DNA of 64,000 bases from Ditylenchus dipsaci (GCA_004194705.1 SADC01001316.1:62001-126000), one strand, 5' to 3'. Positions 23,001 through 33,715 are shown, counted from the stretch's first letter. Made by a program: numbers and translations. Notes: generated by a model not told the origin, from the letters alone.

Positions 23001-26000
23001 GAAAACAAAATTTGGGTTAAAAAAGTAAAACCTCGATATAGTGGCACCTGTTTTCAAAAAAGGGGTGCCACTATATCGAGGTTTCACTTTTTACCCAAAT
23101 TTTGTTTTCTTTTCAAAAAAACGATCGGCAAATCGGAATCCTTACGATATTTGCGACCAGACTGTCATAACAGAATCGATAAAATATTTTGAAAATTGGG
23201 TTAAAAAAAGTGTCGGACCCTAGGCGGGAACGAACTTTTGGGGGTGCCACTAAATCGAGGTTTGACTGTATAAAGCGTCGACTGTATATAACGGTCCGAC
23301 AAGGTCGAGAACTGTAGTTTAAATCCTATATTTTAGGCAGACAAGCAGAACTACGTGATTCTTATGAAACAACTCCGAAAACGTTTTGATGACTACGAAA
23401 CGACCAACAAACACCCCCATTTACTCATATCTTTTGCTGGAGCCGCAGGACAATGGACTCTAGACCCTGGGTTCGACTTGGCTGGCCTTCTTCAACATGT
23501 CGACTATGTCAACATAATGACTTATGACTACTTTGGAGCATGGCCAACCAGCAAGTGGGGTGCATACACCGGTCCACCAGCTCCACTCTATTTCGGTACA
23601 CCAAAGAGTTATAGTGGAAAAACACATGTGCACTGGACCATGAAATACTACTATTGTAAAGGGGGAGGCGAGCACTTGAAAAAAGTTTGTGATTTTGGGG
23701 TAAACACGTGCGAAAATAAAGAGCGCCTCCAAATGAACTTGTTTTTGTTATTTTTGACTTTAGGAGGTGATTAGGAGTGTTTTTGCCCCGTTGACTACTT
23801 GGTCATTCTGACAAGGGAAGTATACTGTATTCACTTCATTAACTCCCTATGGGGAGTTATTTTTCAACCGTCATCGGGGATGGGGACTTATTAGAGGGTC
23901 TATTAATTATTTTTTTAGCGAAAATTGTAGTATGAATTTTTTCACTCCCCAAAGGAGCAAAATCTTTCTTTGCTCATTTTTTCGATATACATTTTTGGTT
24001 GCTCTAATTCCTTCTGGTTTTCAGAGGAGTAATTACGAAGAGTTAAAGCTGTATGCTGCATATGCGATAAGAAAGATGGAAGCTGTCAAAGTTATTTCAT
24101 GGGTTTCAATTCGAGTAAGAATTACCAGATATAGTCAATGGGACAAAACATGTCAATCCGTCTCCTAAGAGTCAGAAATAATTTTTTTTATCTGTATGCA
24201 CTTTTTATGGAAAATAGGTTTTAGCTCAACCTGGGCTTGCCTTTCTACAGCAGATATTGGAAAAATGTCAATGAAGCTACTGATCCATCGGACTCGATGT
24301 GGCGACTGGCTTCTCGTATGATTTGGTTTTTTGAAATTAGTATGGTTAAATTGATTCAGCAAACAGCAAGGGAGAGTTTGAGGGTGGTCATGTGGCTTGG
24401 AATGAGATGGAAGAGAATGGGTGGGACGTGGGAAAAGCTATCTTCCACACCAAATCTAGATCAGCTTACATTTGGAATCCAACAAACAAAACATTTTTGG
24501 GCATGGAAAATGTGGAGACGTTGAAACATAAGGTAATACAATATTCAAAAAAAAGCTAATGGGGGAGCACTTTTTTAAATAAAAAAAGTTTAATTTCTAT
24601 CATTTTCATTACGAAGCAGTTAAAGAACATTCTTGCCAGTTAGGGATGCAAAAGTCCCACAAAAAACTTATGCACTAAAATTTTTAACATCCTTAGCGCT
24701 ATTTTAATTTTATTTTTAAAAGTGGCTTGAAATAGCAGGGAGGAAAACCGAAACTAAAACTTGTAAATATTTTTCGATAAATTCGAAAGGCGTTTCTCGG
24801 CATGAGGAATTAGAAAACCATTACTCGAAACGACACTTGGAAGGGAATCAGCCATCTAGGGTGTCAAGAAAACATTGAAAAATTTGCGTAGGCAACCCCT
24901 TGCCCAATGGATTTCCACAGAAAAATCGATAACAGTAGAGAAGTCCCCCATTTGTTAAAATCAAATACAATTAATTTACCATAACGTTAAATCGTGTGGA
25001 GAGTGTGGTTTGATAAGACCAAAAATTACGATTTTTGCCTCCTAAGAGTACCTACCTTACTTGAGTATAAATTTAAAGAAGGAAGTGAAAGTTGACAATT
25101 GAAAGTGAAAGTTGAAAATGGGTCACTTTCAATTATTGCAACACCATAAACGTTCACTTTCGACTTTCAAGTGTTGCAACAGTTTCACTGTCAACTTTTA
25201 ACTGTTACGATAGGCCCCTTAGGGCTCTACGATTTAAAAATCACAAAAGATTACATGAAAAACAATGGGTTGCGATTGCAAATGAGAAATTCGAAAATCA
25301 AATTTTTTTAGCGGTTCCGGATTTTTTAGGGCCACCCAGTAGTGTTAATATTTTTTAGGACGAAACAAATCCAACATAGAACAGAAAAAAACATTTAACA
25401 TAGCAAAAATATGCAAGGACTGAAAGAGCACCATCCAACGACAAAAAAGCAAAAAATTCTATATTGAATTCCGTCTTGTAATTTCTTATGTCCTCGGTAG
25501 TATAGTGGTAAGTATCCGCGCCTGTCACGTGCGAGACCCGGGTTCGATTCCCGGCGGGGAGGAATATATTTTTTTTCAAATATTTGTTTGCTTTCACATT
25601 TGTTTACTAAAAGATCTTTCACAGAATTGAGTTTTTTTAGTGTGTTGGTAAAGCGTCACATTCGTTTCTTATCGGCTGCTCAGGTAAAAGGACAGTTGGC
25701 ATTAGAAAGTTGGCATCGGTTTTTGGTTAAAGGGACGTTTGCGCTCTTTTTTCAAATGCGAAAAAGGGCGCAAACGTTTGCCCTCTTATTTTCATACTAT
25801 AATTGCCTTATTACTTGTTCACGTACTTCTTAGGTATCCTCGCTAAAAAAGATTTTTAACACAAATTATGGTACGATAGAATGGTTTGTTATCCATGTTT
25901 ATATCCACCTGACTAGTTGGTACCCACGCCGAGTTTCGAAGTCAGGGTGGGTAAAATCGAGATTTTGGTGTTCACAAACGCTCTCTTTAACACGATTTTA

Positions 26001-29000
26001 CGTATGGTAAAATGATTAATTTTCAAATATAACGACTTTTTCATGTCATCCAGCTGGATATCCGCCCGCGCAGGTAGCACCCACCCATGGTTTTGCGGTT
26101 TGGGTGACTATAATCGCATTTTAGTCTTGTAAAAGAGGATCGCCCACACTATTTTGTGAGCCCACACTATCGGCTAAGCAAGAATTTTCGACTAATCCAG
26201 TAGCTAGCTCGGCAATAATGCGTCTGTGCAGTTGCTGTCCTTCAACTTGCGAAGCAGTTACGGTTACAGTCTACTCTCGATATAGTGCACTCTCGATATA
26301 GTGTAACTCTCGATACAGTGTATGTTTTTTACGACTTGGTTGGATAATTTAAAAACATAAGGAACCATACCTTCGATATAGTGCACTCTCGATACAGTGT
26401 AACTCTCGATATAGTGTATATTTTTTGCGGTCCCGACAAAGAAAACAGCTCTCGATAAAGTGTATATTTTCTAATTTTATTGAAATTGTTGTCTCTAAAA
26501 TGTAAATTTATCCGTTTTTTGCAAATTGAGCAATAAGTACTGAAAAAGAGTGAGGTTTGATTACTTTGAACTAGAAGAAATCAGTAATGGAAGTTGCCAA
26601 AATAAAAGCGCCAAATTCATTAATAAGAGGGTACGATGAGCTACAATTGAATTCTTGGATCTTTTTTGTCGAGGTTGAAAGAACCGAAAAGAAATGTAGT
26701 GAAGGGCAGTGAAGGTGAAACAATTAAGAGACGGTTGAAAGCTTATAGAGCGTTTGATTTTGCCAGTCATTATATAAAACAGCATTCTGATGATCATGCG
26801 GTGCTTAGTTTTGCCGATGCATCAGAAGTATATTTTACGAAGAGAGGCGAAAAACAGAAACATGATAATGTAATGGCTTGTTTACGTTGTTCGAGTTAGA
26901 GTCAGAGTTCGAGTTAGAGTTCGGGTTTTTGATTACGTGAACACCTCTGATCCGAACTCTAACTCTAACTCGAGGGTGTTGACGTACCTCGAGTTCGAGG
27001 TCGAATTTGAAGGTGATGATGCATATTACTCGGATTCCCTTGTAGTAAACGGCCTGAAAACTAACTTTTAGTGGCTTTTGACCGCTCAGGGGCGAAATTC
27101 TGAGCCATCTGAGTTATAAACATAAGCACGTTCAAGCGCGACCTCGAACTATAACTCGATGTACGTAAACACCTTCGAGTTAGAGTTAGAGTTCGGATTT
27201 TTGAGTACATGAACACCTCTTACCCGAACTCGAACTCTAACACTATCTCGAACAACGTGAACAAGCCATAAATGTACATCAAAAATGACCAGTTACTTCT
27301 CGTCTAACCGTTAATTCATTTCTCACATGGTACCATTATTATTTTTGTCCAATAAAATATCTTTTTGATTTGGGGTTCAGGTCATTAAGGCGAAAACTCT
27401 CGATATAGTGTACAACATTGACTGTTTTGTTGGGAAACCTTCGATATAGTGTACTCTCGATATAGTGTAACTCTCGATATAGTGTATATTTTTCCAGTCC
27501 CCGCGCACTACACTGTATCGAGAGTGCACTGTATATAGAAACAAATTAAGATGCAAACGTCTGATAGTTCTTTAGGTGCATCGTAGAAATGGACAGCTCC
27601 GTTTCCTGTTTATTTCCATCTTATTATTCCATCATGAATAGCTATCCTTATTGGCACTGGAGTATCCTTAGTAACTTTTCTTGAGCACTAAATTTAGCAC
27701 TACAAATTTTCGGCATGCATTACAGCCAAATTGAATTCTTCAGTTCCTCCGGCCCAATTTCTTTCATCTAGCACCGTCCAACAATGGCAGTGAGTGAGCG
27801 GATTGACCAGGCACGGGCTTATGGCGGCTAGAGGAATTTTGCCAAAACGAAATTTGCCAAGTACGAAAACTGTCGAAAGGAAGTTTGCCTAAAAGAATAT
27901 TGCCAAATCGAAAATTTCCAAATCGAATAAGATGGAAAAAACTAGATAAACAATAAATAATTTGAAATGAGTTCTTGAACAAAAAATCAAAAATGCCTAA
28001 CAAAACAGCATTTCACAACCGTCACACCATCTTTATAACGCTCGAATTAGTACAGAGTCTGGGTTTTGGAGCATGAAGAACATGAAAAAAATTACACCAA
28101 GTCGATGGCACGTGTATGACATTGGTGTATCTCTTGTCCTTGAGGACTAGAGATAGTTCCTAGTAAAAAATTTGAAATAAAAATGATACTTTTCAAGACA
28201 AACATGGCGAAAAAAGTTAAATTAACCAATGCCAACTGTTCTTTGTCCGGCTGCTCAAGTTCAAATCCACGAAAATTCGATTTTTTCTGTTGTGACTTTT
28301 CTAAGGCCAAATTTTGACTAGAAAGTCGATTTTTGTGTTTAAAATCGGTTTTAAATACAGCCCAGTCTCGAAATAATAGGATGTCTTTAAGTTAGATCAC
28401 AGCTTGGCCCGAACTTTTCCAGCCGTTATTTTAAAAATTCAAGAGAGGACCAACCAATTTCTCTTTCTATCTTGGCTATTTTCAGCTGGATTATTTCAAC
28501 GAATACAGCCTTGGTGGTCTTATGATTTGGACCATAGACTTCGACGACTCTCAAGACACCTTGCTCAACATTATAGCTGAAGGGGTGAAGCCTGAAAATA
28601 GTCTTGGAAAAGCTCATTCCCAATACAATTGCCCACCCGTATCTGAGCGTCGATGGTGGACCTTTGAAGATGGGGAGGTGAATGCTTGCAAAAACCTTAT
28701 TTTTCATATCACTAACAATAAACTGCAGCACTTGGCCGGAAAATGTGGCAAATCAGCTCCTCTATTCAAAGGCTATTACCCAGTATGCGATCCAGACGAC
28801 CCTGGCTACGCCTGCTGCGGTCCATATGGCTATTGTGGCAGTGGGCCTGAGTTCTGTGACTGTCCTACTTGTGTTAACTATGCGCTAGAGCCATGGAAAA
28901 TTGTGGAGGAACTGATCAGGCCAAAGGGAGCAGTCAAGCAATGGTTTGTAGGGTGGTTTGAAAATATTTGAAAAATGAAACCTACGCTTCCAGCAAACCT

Positions 29001-29867
29001 GCATGGAATAATAATTTCCAACATATAATGCGCTTCAAAATCTTTCTTAATTTTCAAAAATCATCTCAGGTCCCATATACATTTTTTTTCGAAATTTTCA
29101 AAAAAATTGACAAAAAATGTTTGTTTTCAAAAAATATTTCATGTCATGACTTCATTTTCTTTTTTAACGTGTAAGCAAAGACGTGACTATATGAAAAGAT
29201 TTAAAAAATAGTAGGGCTAACCGAGCTTTTTTTAAATCGAAAATATAAGAAGTCCCAGCCAAATTTTTTAATTTTTTTCTTTTTTTTGTCGAGGCACGTT
29301 ATGTATGCCCATGATATAATAACTTCATTATCTAGGTACACAGAAGCTGATGGAGAAGGTCTCAGAGGTAGATGTGGTGGATCAGTACCCAAAATCAATG
29401 GCCTGGAAGCCATCTGCGACCCAGAAAGTACCGATTCGTACTGCTGCTCTAGTGCCGGCTATTGCGGCAATACGCCGCAGCATTGCCAATGCAGTAGTTG
29501 TATCAACTACAAGAACAGCGCAAACACATCCACTATCTCGCCTGGCTTCTCCACCACTACTTTCAAGCTAATTGAGATGACTACAAAAAAAGCAGTGGAA
29601 ATTGAGTGGTGGACATATGCCATGGCTCCTGAAAACATTGGTTAATTTCCAAATTTTAATTTTTCTGGTAATTCTGACCATTTTTCAGGAAGATGTGGAC
29701 CAACAGCTCCTAGATTGCCTAACGGAAAAATGCCCAAATGCAATTACAATTCAGAAAATGCCTATTGCTGCAGTCGGAGTGGGTACTGCGGCTCAACGGA
29801 AGCTTACTGTGCTTGCCAAGGATGTGTCGATTTCAAGTCTAATCCTGGTTATTTGTATGTTCTCTAG
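14066..29867 (+). CDS. Secreted GH18 chitinase with three hevein-like modules
   Basis: Exons: 14066-14269, 17062-17444, 23337-23684, 24225-24315, 24360-24532, 28486-28677, 28729-28943, 29336-29640, 29689-29867; about 696 residues. Residues 1-18 ([18 protein letters not shown]) form a signal peptide. The GH18 barrel follows: [30 protein letters not shown], the complete catalytic [10 protein letters not shown] (DxxDxDxE with its glutamate), [23 protein letters not shown] and [12 protein letters not shown]. An active chitinase acting on cuticle or eggshell chitin is therefore likely. Three cysteine modules (CG..C..CC..GYCG..C.C..C) at the C-terminus resemble CBM18 and should bind chitin; each follows a W-W/Y-T linker. 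Exon 2 lacks one base at the TTT near 17140, where LDSYKET must join FDRVSPN. The 51-nt intron 28678-28728 is in frame, so its retention would not break the protein. An AATAAA lies 13 nt after the stop. Introns are heavily invaded by repeats. Confidence 0.85.
14398..14765. repeat. GC-rich GCGCCGGCGCTTA repeat patches
   Basis: Degenerate direct and inverted copies of TTAGCGCCGGCGC at 14398-14530 and 14676-14765, in chitinase intron 1. They match the base composition of the GC-rich foldback group, but the ends were not resolved. Confidence 0.45.
15039..15457. mobile_element. hAT-like foldback with GC-rich ends
   Basis: An 8-bp duplication ATTCGGCC (15031-15038 and 15458-15465) flanks CAGGCCTGTGCACGGGCC and its inverted partner. 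Each arm holds one 21-nt dyad (15141-15161 and 15334-15354). It sits inside another hAT-like end (TAGAGATGTGCA at about 15020). Confidence 0.8.
15634..16075. repeat. Foldback, about 440 bp
   Basis: Arms pair from TAATAAGGTAAATTTT at the left to AACCTTTTATTA at the right, through GATAACACCATCATGTAGC and its complement, to a core AAAAGTATGAAGC / GCTTCATACTTTT. A diverged half copy is at about 40925-41030. Confidence 0.7.
16094..16408. mobile_element. Pogo-like MITE remnant
   Basis: The left end is TA + CAGTCAACTCTCGATAA; the right is TATAGCGAGAGTTAACTG. A second, partial unit (TACAGTTAAAACTCGTAT) follows at 16432. The region to 17061 holds no exon. Confidence 0.5.
17838..18628. mobile_element. 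Foldback carrying spliced exon-like pieces
   Basis: Arms of about 115 bp (left 17846-17965 starting TGCTCATTTTGAACTC, right 18510-18625 ending with its complement). Between the arms is non-palindromic DNA with three splice-bounded coding segments in consistent phase (see next entry). Target duplication not resolved. Confidence 0.6.
18115..18500 (+). pseudogene. Captured gene fragment, three phased exons
   Basis: 18115-18171 follows CATTTTCAG and reads [18 protein letters not shown], then GTCAGC. 18308-18355 follows TTTTTTAG and reads [15 protein letters not shown], then GTAACG. An exon from 18444 follows TTTTCAG and reads [20 protein letters not shown] before running into the right arm. All joins are phase 1 and compatible. 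I do not recognise the protein. Its location between the arms of a foldback inside an intron suggests capture of genomic, intron-containing DNA. Confidence 0.5.
18629..19477. other. Intronic, no gene recognised
   Basis: AT-rich. Contains short TTATCGGATAATTATCCGG dyads at about 18651 and a fragment (GTTGAAACGTGTAGAA) shared with 6750. Nothing else supported. Confidence 0.4.
19478..19707. repeat. Foldback, 230 bp
   Basis: Left TGACACCGGGTTCCTGACTA; the right arm contains its complement. The arms include ATTTGACTGTCGTATTTC and its partner. Confidence 0.7.
19846..20790. repeat. Large foldback bounded by C/G homopolymers
   Basis: Left arm: a run of C, then AAAACCAACTTTTTTATATG to about 20040. 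Right arm: from about 20610 to a G run near 20770. The arms contain CAAGGGCTGTATTGGGAGG and its complement. Inside is a copy of the TGTGCGCATCTCAAC family. The 130-codon frame at 20007-20399 follows the repeat and is not a gene. Confidence 0.7.
21009..21176. mobile_element. Pogo-like MITE, 168 bp
   Basis: TA-flanked CAGTCGACGCTCTCTATAAC and inverted partner; same design and internal GAACCGGCTAAACCGAG as 4513-4677. Confidence 0.8.
21323..22254 (-). mobile_element. Degenerate Tc1/mariner-type element
   Basis: The left end is TA + CAGGCTGTCCGCTCAATTTC; a decayed partner lies near 22225-22254. It contains a minus-strand transposase remnant. Confidence 0.65.
21551..21958 (-). pseudogene. Mariner-type transposase, C-terminal part
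   Basis: An open frame of about 135 residues contains [11 protein letters not shown] (second catalytic Asp) and, 48 residues on, [20 protein letters not shown] (third catalytic Asp in SPD), typical of the DDxD domain of the mariner/IS630 group. The N-terminal DNA-binding domain and first Asp are missing, so it is a relic. Confidence 0.8.
22407..22630. mobile_element. hAT-like MITE
   Basis: TAGGGTTGTCGAG at the left and ACGACAACCTTA at the right, flanked by ATCAAGAG / GTCAAGAG (7 of 8). The interior is AACTCGAAAA-type repeats. Confidence 0.75.
22673..23284. mobile_element. Pogo-like MITE, host of a nested copy
   Basis: Left TA + CATTGGACGCTGATATAACG, right AAAGCGTCGACTG + TA. Internal ATAACGTCC words repeat. 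It is split at 22840 by a second element. Confidence 0.7.
22842..23268. mobile_element. Palindromic pogo-like MITE nested in the previous one
   Basis: TA at 22840-22841 and 23269-23270 flank CAGTCAAACCTCGATTTAGT and its complement. The arms are almost fully complementary over the 427 bp, with GGTGCCACTATATCGAGG at the centre. Removing it restores the outer right end (GACGTTATAAAGCG). Confidence 0.85.
23822..23905. mobile_element. Relic of the CCGTATTTC MITE family
   Basis: CTGTATTCACTTCATTAAC followed by the TCCCTATGGGGAGT palindrome and TTTTTCAACC, as in 61238-61481; the right end is missing. Confidence 0.45.
24533..25490. other. Chitinase intron, mostly featureless
   Basis: The one structure seen is 25078-25210, with direct and inverted AGTGAAAGTTGACA words around ATTGCAACACC / GTGTTGCAAC. 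No exon. Confidence 0.4.
25491..25561 (+). tRNA. tRNA-Asp(GTC)
   Basis: The 5' TCCTCGGTAGTATAGTGGT, the anticodon arm CGCGC-CTGTCAC-GTGCG (anticodon GTC) and the T arm CCGGG-TTCGATT-CCCGG are all present, as are the A and B boxes. The 3' acceptor strand CGGGGA is one C short of pairing with TCCTCGG, so one base is missing after CCCGG. This is either an assembly deletion at a CC or a damaged gene. A short T run follows at 25566, in keeping with pol III termination. It lies in the sense direction within a chitinase intron. Confidence 0.85.
25562..26266. other. Intronic, no feature recognised
   Basis: Contains two TRGTACCCACC-like stretches (near 25918 and 26076) but no gene or repeat that I can close. 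Confidence 0.35.
26267..27531. mobile_element. Pogo-like element, TATAGTG class
   Basis: TA + CAGTCTACTCTCGATATAGT at the left and CGAGAGTGCACTG + TA at the right. The word CTCGATATAGTGTA repeats three to six times in each end, with ACTTGGTTGGAT and GGTCCC internal landmarks as in other classes. The 77-codon frame at 26666-26899 inside is of unknown meaning. A Harbinger-like MITE is nested at 26874. Confidence 0.75.
26874..27268. mobile_element. PIF/Harbinger-like MITE with hexamer-repeat ends
   Basis: TAA at 26871-26873 and 27269-27271 flank TGGCTTGTTTACGTTGTTCG and its complement. The ends are GAGTTA/GAGTTC repeats followed by a GTGAACACC spacer and the same repeats inverted. Confidence 0.75.
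27836..27930. repeat. Minisatellite of TTGCCAAATCGAAA type
   Basis: About six diverged 13-16 bp units. The rest of 27532-28485 is intronic with no other feature seen. Confidence 0.55.
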
Positions 29868-29879
29868 GTGAATTTGAAA

Positions 29880-29885
29880 AATAAA
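29880..29885 (+). terminator. Polyadenylation signal AATAAA
   Basis: 13 nt after the chitinase stop at 29865-29867. A further open tail (29999-30120) follows a TTTTTCCAG acceptor and could be an alternative last exon, but only if one base is missing at the preceding donor. Confidence 0.6.
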
Positions 29886-30152
29886 TTATCGATTTTGTGT
29901 GAATACAAAAAGCAAAACTAGCGCGACTATTTTTTCAAACATTTATATACAGTCAAATATGGTAAGAACACAACTCATCTCAATTCTAACTTTTTCCAGT
30001 TCCAGCCAGTGAATCCCAACCATAGTGGCACCACAGCCAACAACGCCGCCGGCGCTCCGAAATTACCTGCGGTGCATAAAATAAATCTATTCAGATTTTT
30101 TACACAAAAGTATCGCCCATAATGGATCAATTTTTTCTGAAAGCCATGTATG

Positions 30153-30319
30153 TAGGGTTGTCAAACGTTCGAAATTTTCAAACATTCGATTCGAACGTTC
30201 GGTTCGAAGTTCGGGTTCGAAAATTTTCGAACGAACGTTCGGTTCAAAGTCGAACGTTCGAAAAAATCTCGATTATTTCGAACAATTTTCGAAATCGAAC
30301 GTTCGATTTGACAACCCTA
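30153..30319. mobile_element. hAT-like MITE
   Basis: TAGGGTTGTCAAACGTTCGA and its partner, flanked by CATGTATG / CTTGTATG (7 of 8). The interior is GAACGTTC dyads. Confidence 0.8.
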
Positions 30320-30350
30320 CTTGTATGTTTTAATTTCATTTTTTAAAGTA

Positions 30351-30478
30351 CAGGGTTATTCAAGAAATTGTAACACTTTCAAACTGCCATAACTTTTTAT
30401 CCCGGCACGATTTCGAAATCGTGCCGGGATAAAAAGTTATGGCAGTTTGAAAGTGTTACAATTTCTTGAATAACCCTG
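30351..30478. mobile_element. Perfect 128-bp palindromic MITE
   Basis: TA on both sides. From CAGGGTTATTCAAGAAATTG to its complement there is no loop: the centre is TTTC|GAAA at 30414/30415. Every base I compared pairs. Confidence 0.9.
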
Positions 30479-30925
30479 TATAAGCATATGGTCTAGAGAA
30501 AAAAAATATAATAATAAAACTATAATATCACCCTGTTCATATATTATATAATTTCTCTGTTTCTTTTCTAGTCATTCAAACTAAGCCGAAATTTTAGCGA
30601 AAAAGGCCAGTGCACTATATATTTTCTTCAAAATATAAAGTTAGAGGATGAGCATAGAGGGAATTACCGAAATTGACAGTTGAATTGGCTTAATAACCAC
30701 TAACTACCCACTGATGGACGTGTAACCTATCTCTTGATCTGTTGTGCCTCCTTGTCTTAGTTTCTCTCCAGGAATTGTCCAGAGGGTGGAAGCGTAGTGT
30801 AATGACAGCATGTCGGCCCGGTAATTTAAAAGAGCTGGTTAAATTCCAGTCAGCACCATTTTCCTCTTGACAATCAATCCGATATAACATGATCCAAACT
30901 AGGCTTTATTGCAAGTGGCTCCGTC

Positions 30926-32046
30926 GGTTATCCGACATTTGGCGCCAAGTAAATTGGTTCATTTTGCTGAACTAATTTTTTTACTTTCTTAAATATTTCC
31001 TTTTACAAACTTGCTCTATGCAAATGTTCCGCCCGGTCAAGAATAATTTCAGGACTTTATGAAAAAAAAATTTTTGAAATTTTTCCGCGTCTTGTATAGA
31101 TTTTTTTATTTAGTTAGCAAAATGGAAAGCGAAGAAAACGTTGGAAAGGTCGAAGTCGACGTAGTCGAAAGCATTAGCATCCTCTCCAACGCTTTCTTCG
31201 TCGCTTTCTTCTTCGCTCACCAATTGCAACACTTCATCTTCGCTTTCCATTTTGCTAACTAAATAAAAAAATATATACAAGACTCACATAATGCACCACT
31301 TACATTGCACACAAAATCAAAAAGTTTGAGAGCAATTGAGTTGAACTGAAATCTTGATAAAATAGGAAAACCATGATACCGGTATCATGGTGCGGAAAAA
31401 TTTCAAAAAAATTTTTTTTTATAAAGTCCTGAAATTATTCTTAACCGCGGGGAACATTTGCATAGAGCAAGTTTGTAAAAGGAAATATTTAAGAAAGTAA
31501 AAAATAAAAATTTTAGAGACTCGCAAAGTTGGGCATTTTGTGTCAAATTCCCAACCAGTGCTGTAAATTTTGGAATTTCGGCGCCGGCACCGCACCGAGC
31601 ACCGACCTCCAAAATTTCGGCAGCAGGCACCGCACCGGGCACCGACCTCCGAAATTTCGGCACCAGGCACCGCACCGGGCACCGACCTCCAAATTTTCGG
31701 CACCGGGCACCGCACCGGGCACCGGCAGTGCCGGTGTGGCCGGTGCCGGTGCCGCACCGGTGCCATTCACAGCACTGTTCCCAACCCCGCCCCGGGGGGG
31801 GCCCTAAAGTCTTACTTTTTAAACTACACATATATAAATTTGGAACCTACTCTTTTATCCAGGTTATCCACATACCAACTCCATGGCTAACCTTTCTTTT
31901 TTAGGTGAACGATTAACTAGCCTGATGATTTATCCACTATATAGGTGGTTTAAATGAAGTGTAGGTATGAAATGTATTTAGGCGCGCAAATGTCGGCGCG
32001 CAAATGTCAGCGCGCAAATGTCGTGGCGCGCAAATGTCGGATAACC
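30926..32046. mobile_element. 1.1-kb element with 8-bp duplication
   Basis: GCTCCGTC at 30918-30925 and 32047-32054 flank GGTTATCCGACATTTG and its complement. The left half (30976-31258) is a foldback around 31180 whose arms extend to about 31500. The right end has four GCGCGCAAATGTCG-type repeats (31981-32038), and a 40-bp tandem lies at 31586-31745. No transposase seen; the 8-bp site allows hAT or a related group. Confidence 0.75.
31586..31745. repeat. 40-bp tandem repeat, GC-rich
   Basis: About 3.6 units starting GGCACCGCACCG at 31586, 31626, 31666 and 31706. It generates long Ala/Pro/Arg frames on both strands that are not genes. Confidence 0.85.
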
Positions 32047-32986
32047 GCTCCGTCCATGACTAGTTGACAATGTAGAATGCCAAACGCTGCATTGTGAGCA
32101 ATATAGAAAATCGTCCTATATTGCAAGGCATAACTGTTTCAATCAGAATATTATATCTCTCGTTTAAATCTCCCTGAAATGTTGCCAAAATTTTGTGCTT
32201 GTTTGGGCTTTTTTTTGTTGTTTAAACTGTTTTCTTAAATGGCATTTTAGTGCAGTACCAAGAACTCTAACACATATACAAGGACCGTTATCATTTTATT
32301 TTCGCCAATCGACTATTTCAGAAATTAATTTTTTCCCATTTCTGGTGTATCTGAAGAGAATTTTGACAAATTCAATTGTTTTAAGCTAAAGTGCTCAATT
32401 TGGCATAGTGATGCGCACGATCGATATATCGCACTTGCGATATATCGCATCAAAGTTGGTGGAAAAATATCGATCGCAAATATCGCATTTGGATTTTTGA
32501 AAATATCGCATATAGCATCGCAAATTTTGAAAATATCGCTTTGAGATTTTGTCATTCTGTCAAACAATTACAGTCTTGTTCGACTTATTTTCGATCGCTA
32601 TTTTTATTCTGTTGTGTGCCCTTTTTTACAGAATACGAACACAAACCAATTCTTTCTTTGGTCGCCATAGTCATCACCATAGCTATTCGACAATGATGGA
32701 GGAAAAGGGTACTCCTTCGGAATGGTCATCCCCTACTTTTTTCGAATTTTTTTGTTTTTTTTTCGAATTTTTTTTTTGTAAAATTACCCGCAAATCCATG
32801 TCCTTGGGATGGCAATAGAAAGTTTGGAAATTATTATTTTGGGTCTATTGTACATCAACACCTTTTTTCTTTGGATATGCGGGTAATTTTACAAAAAAAA
32901 TTCGAAAAAAGTAGGGGATGACCATTCCGAAGGAGTACCAGGAAAAGACGAGCGCCCAACTGACGTCATGATTAAAATGAAGTCGT

Positions 32987-33295
32987 ATGGAAAGCAGAAG
33001 CGCGTCAATTCGGAGGAGAATCCATTACTGTATTGGAAGGTATTTTTTACGAACACGGGATTTACCAGCTTTACCTAATTCTAACTTTTCTTATGACAAC
33101 AAAAAGACGTATCCGATTCTCGCCAAGATAGCTCGTCTATTCCTCTCTACTCCAGCAACGAGCCAGCCTAGCAAACATCTATTTTCGGTTGCTCGTGACG
33201 TGTACGACCACAGGCGATCAAATTTGAGTCCAGAAAATGCGGAAATGCTGATTTTCCTGAACAAAAATCTTCCTTTGTTGAACTTCAAATATTAG
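32987..33295 (+). pseudogene. hAT transposase, C-terminal dimerisation region
   Basis: The frame contains [14 protein letters not shown] text ([13 protein letters not shown]) and [18 protein letters not shown] ... [19 protein letters not shown] ... [11 protein letters not shown], ending in TAG. This matches the hAT C-terminal dimerisation motif (hAT_C, with the conserved P-T-S and S-x-A-R/G and R-x-x-L positions). The catalytic core and BED finger are gone. Confidence 0.8.
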
Positions 33296-33715
33296 TGTCT
33301 TATTGTAAAAGTACGATGTATGCATATCAATAAAGCGAAAAATTTATTATTATGGTCATTTAATGTACAGTCGACGCTCGATACAACGTACACCCGCTAC
33401 AACGTACGACTCGATACAACGTACGGCTGAGAATGTTTTGGTTGGTCTGTACTAATTTAAGGCAAAGTGACACTCGATATAACATACGCTCGATATAACG
33501 TACGCTCGATACAACGTACGACTGTGGTCGGTCCCCACAAGGAAAAACCCACTCGGTATAACATACGGTCAAAAAACTGCAAACTTTTGTTGCCCCAAAA
33601 TATTTTTTCAGTTTTGTCATTGTTCATTTTTGCTTCTTCTTTTTTAAATTTATTATTTTTTGATGGTGCTTTTTTGGTCTGTTTCATATGTATTTTTTGT
33701 TTGTTTAGGCTAACC

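Noticed and set aside
23985..24170. Possible chitinase exon after TTTTCAG
   Set aside because: The text does not match GH18 and phases do not join; 23337-23684 joins 24225 directly, using a GTTTGT donor like that of exon 1.
29999..30120. Extra last exon of the chitinase
   Set aside because: Open and preceded by an acceptor, but the donor phase fails without an added base, and stop plus AATAAA at 29867-29885 give a sufficient end.
31403..31890. ORFs of 75-142 codons
   Set aside because: Produced by the 40-bp GC-rich tandem; open in several frames and on both strands.
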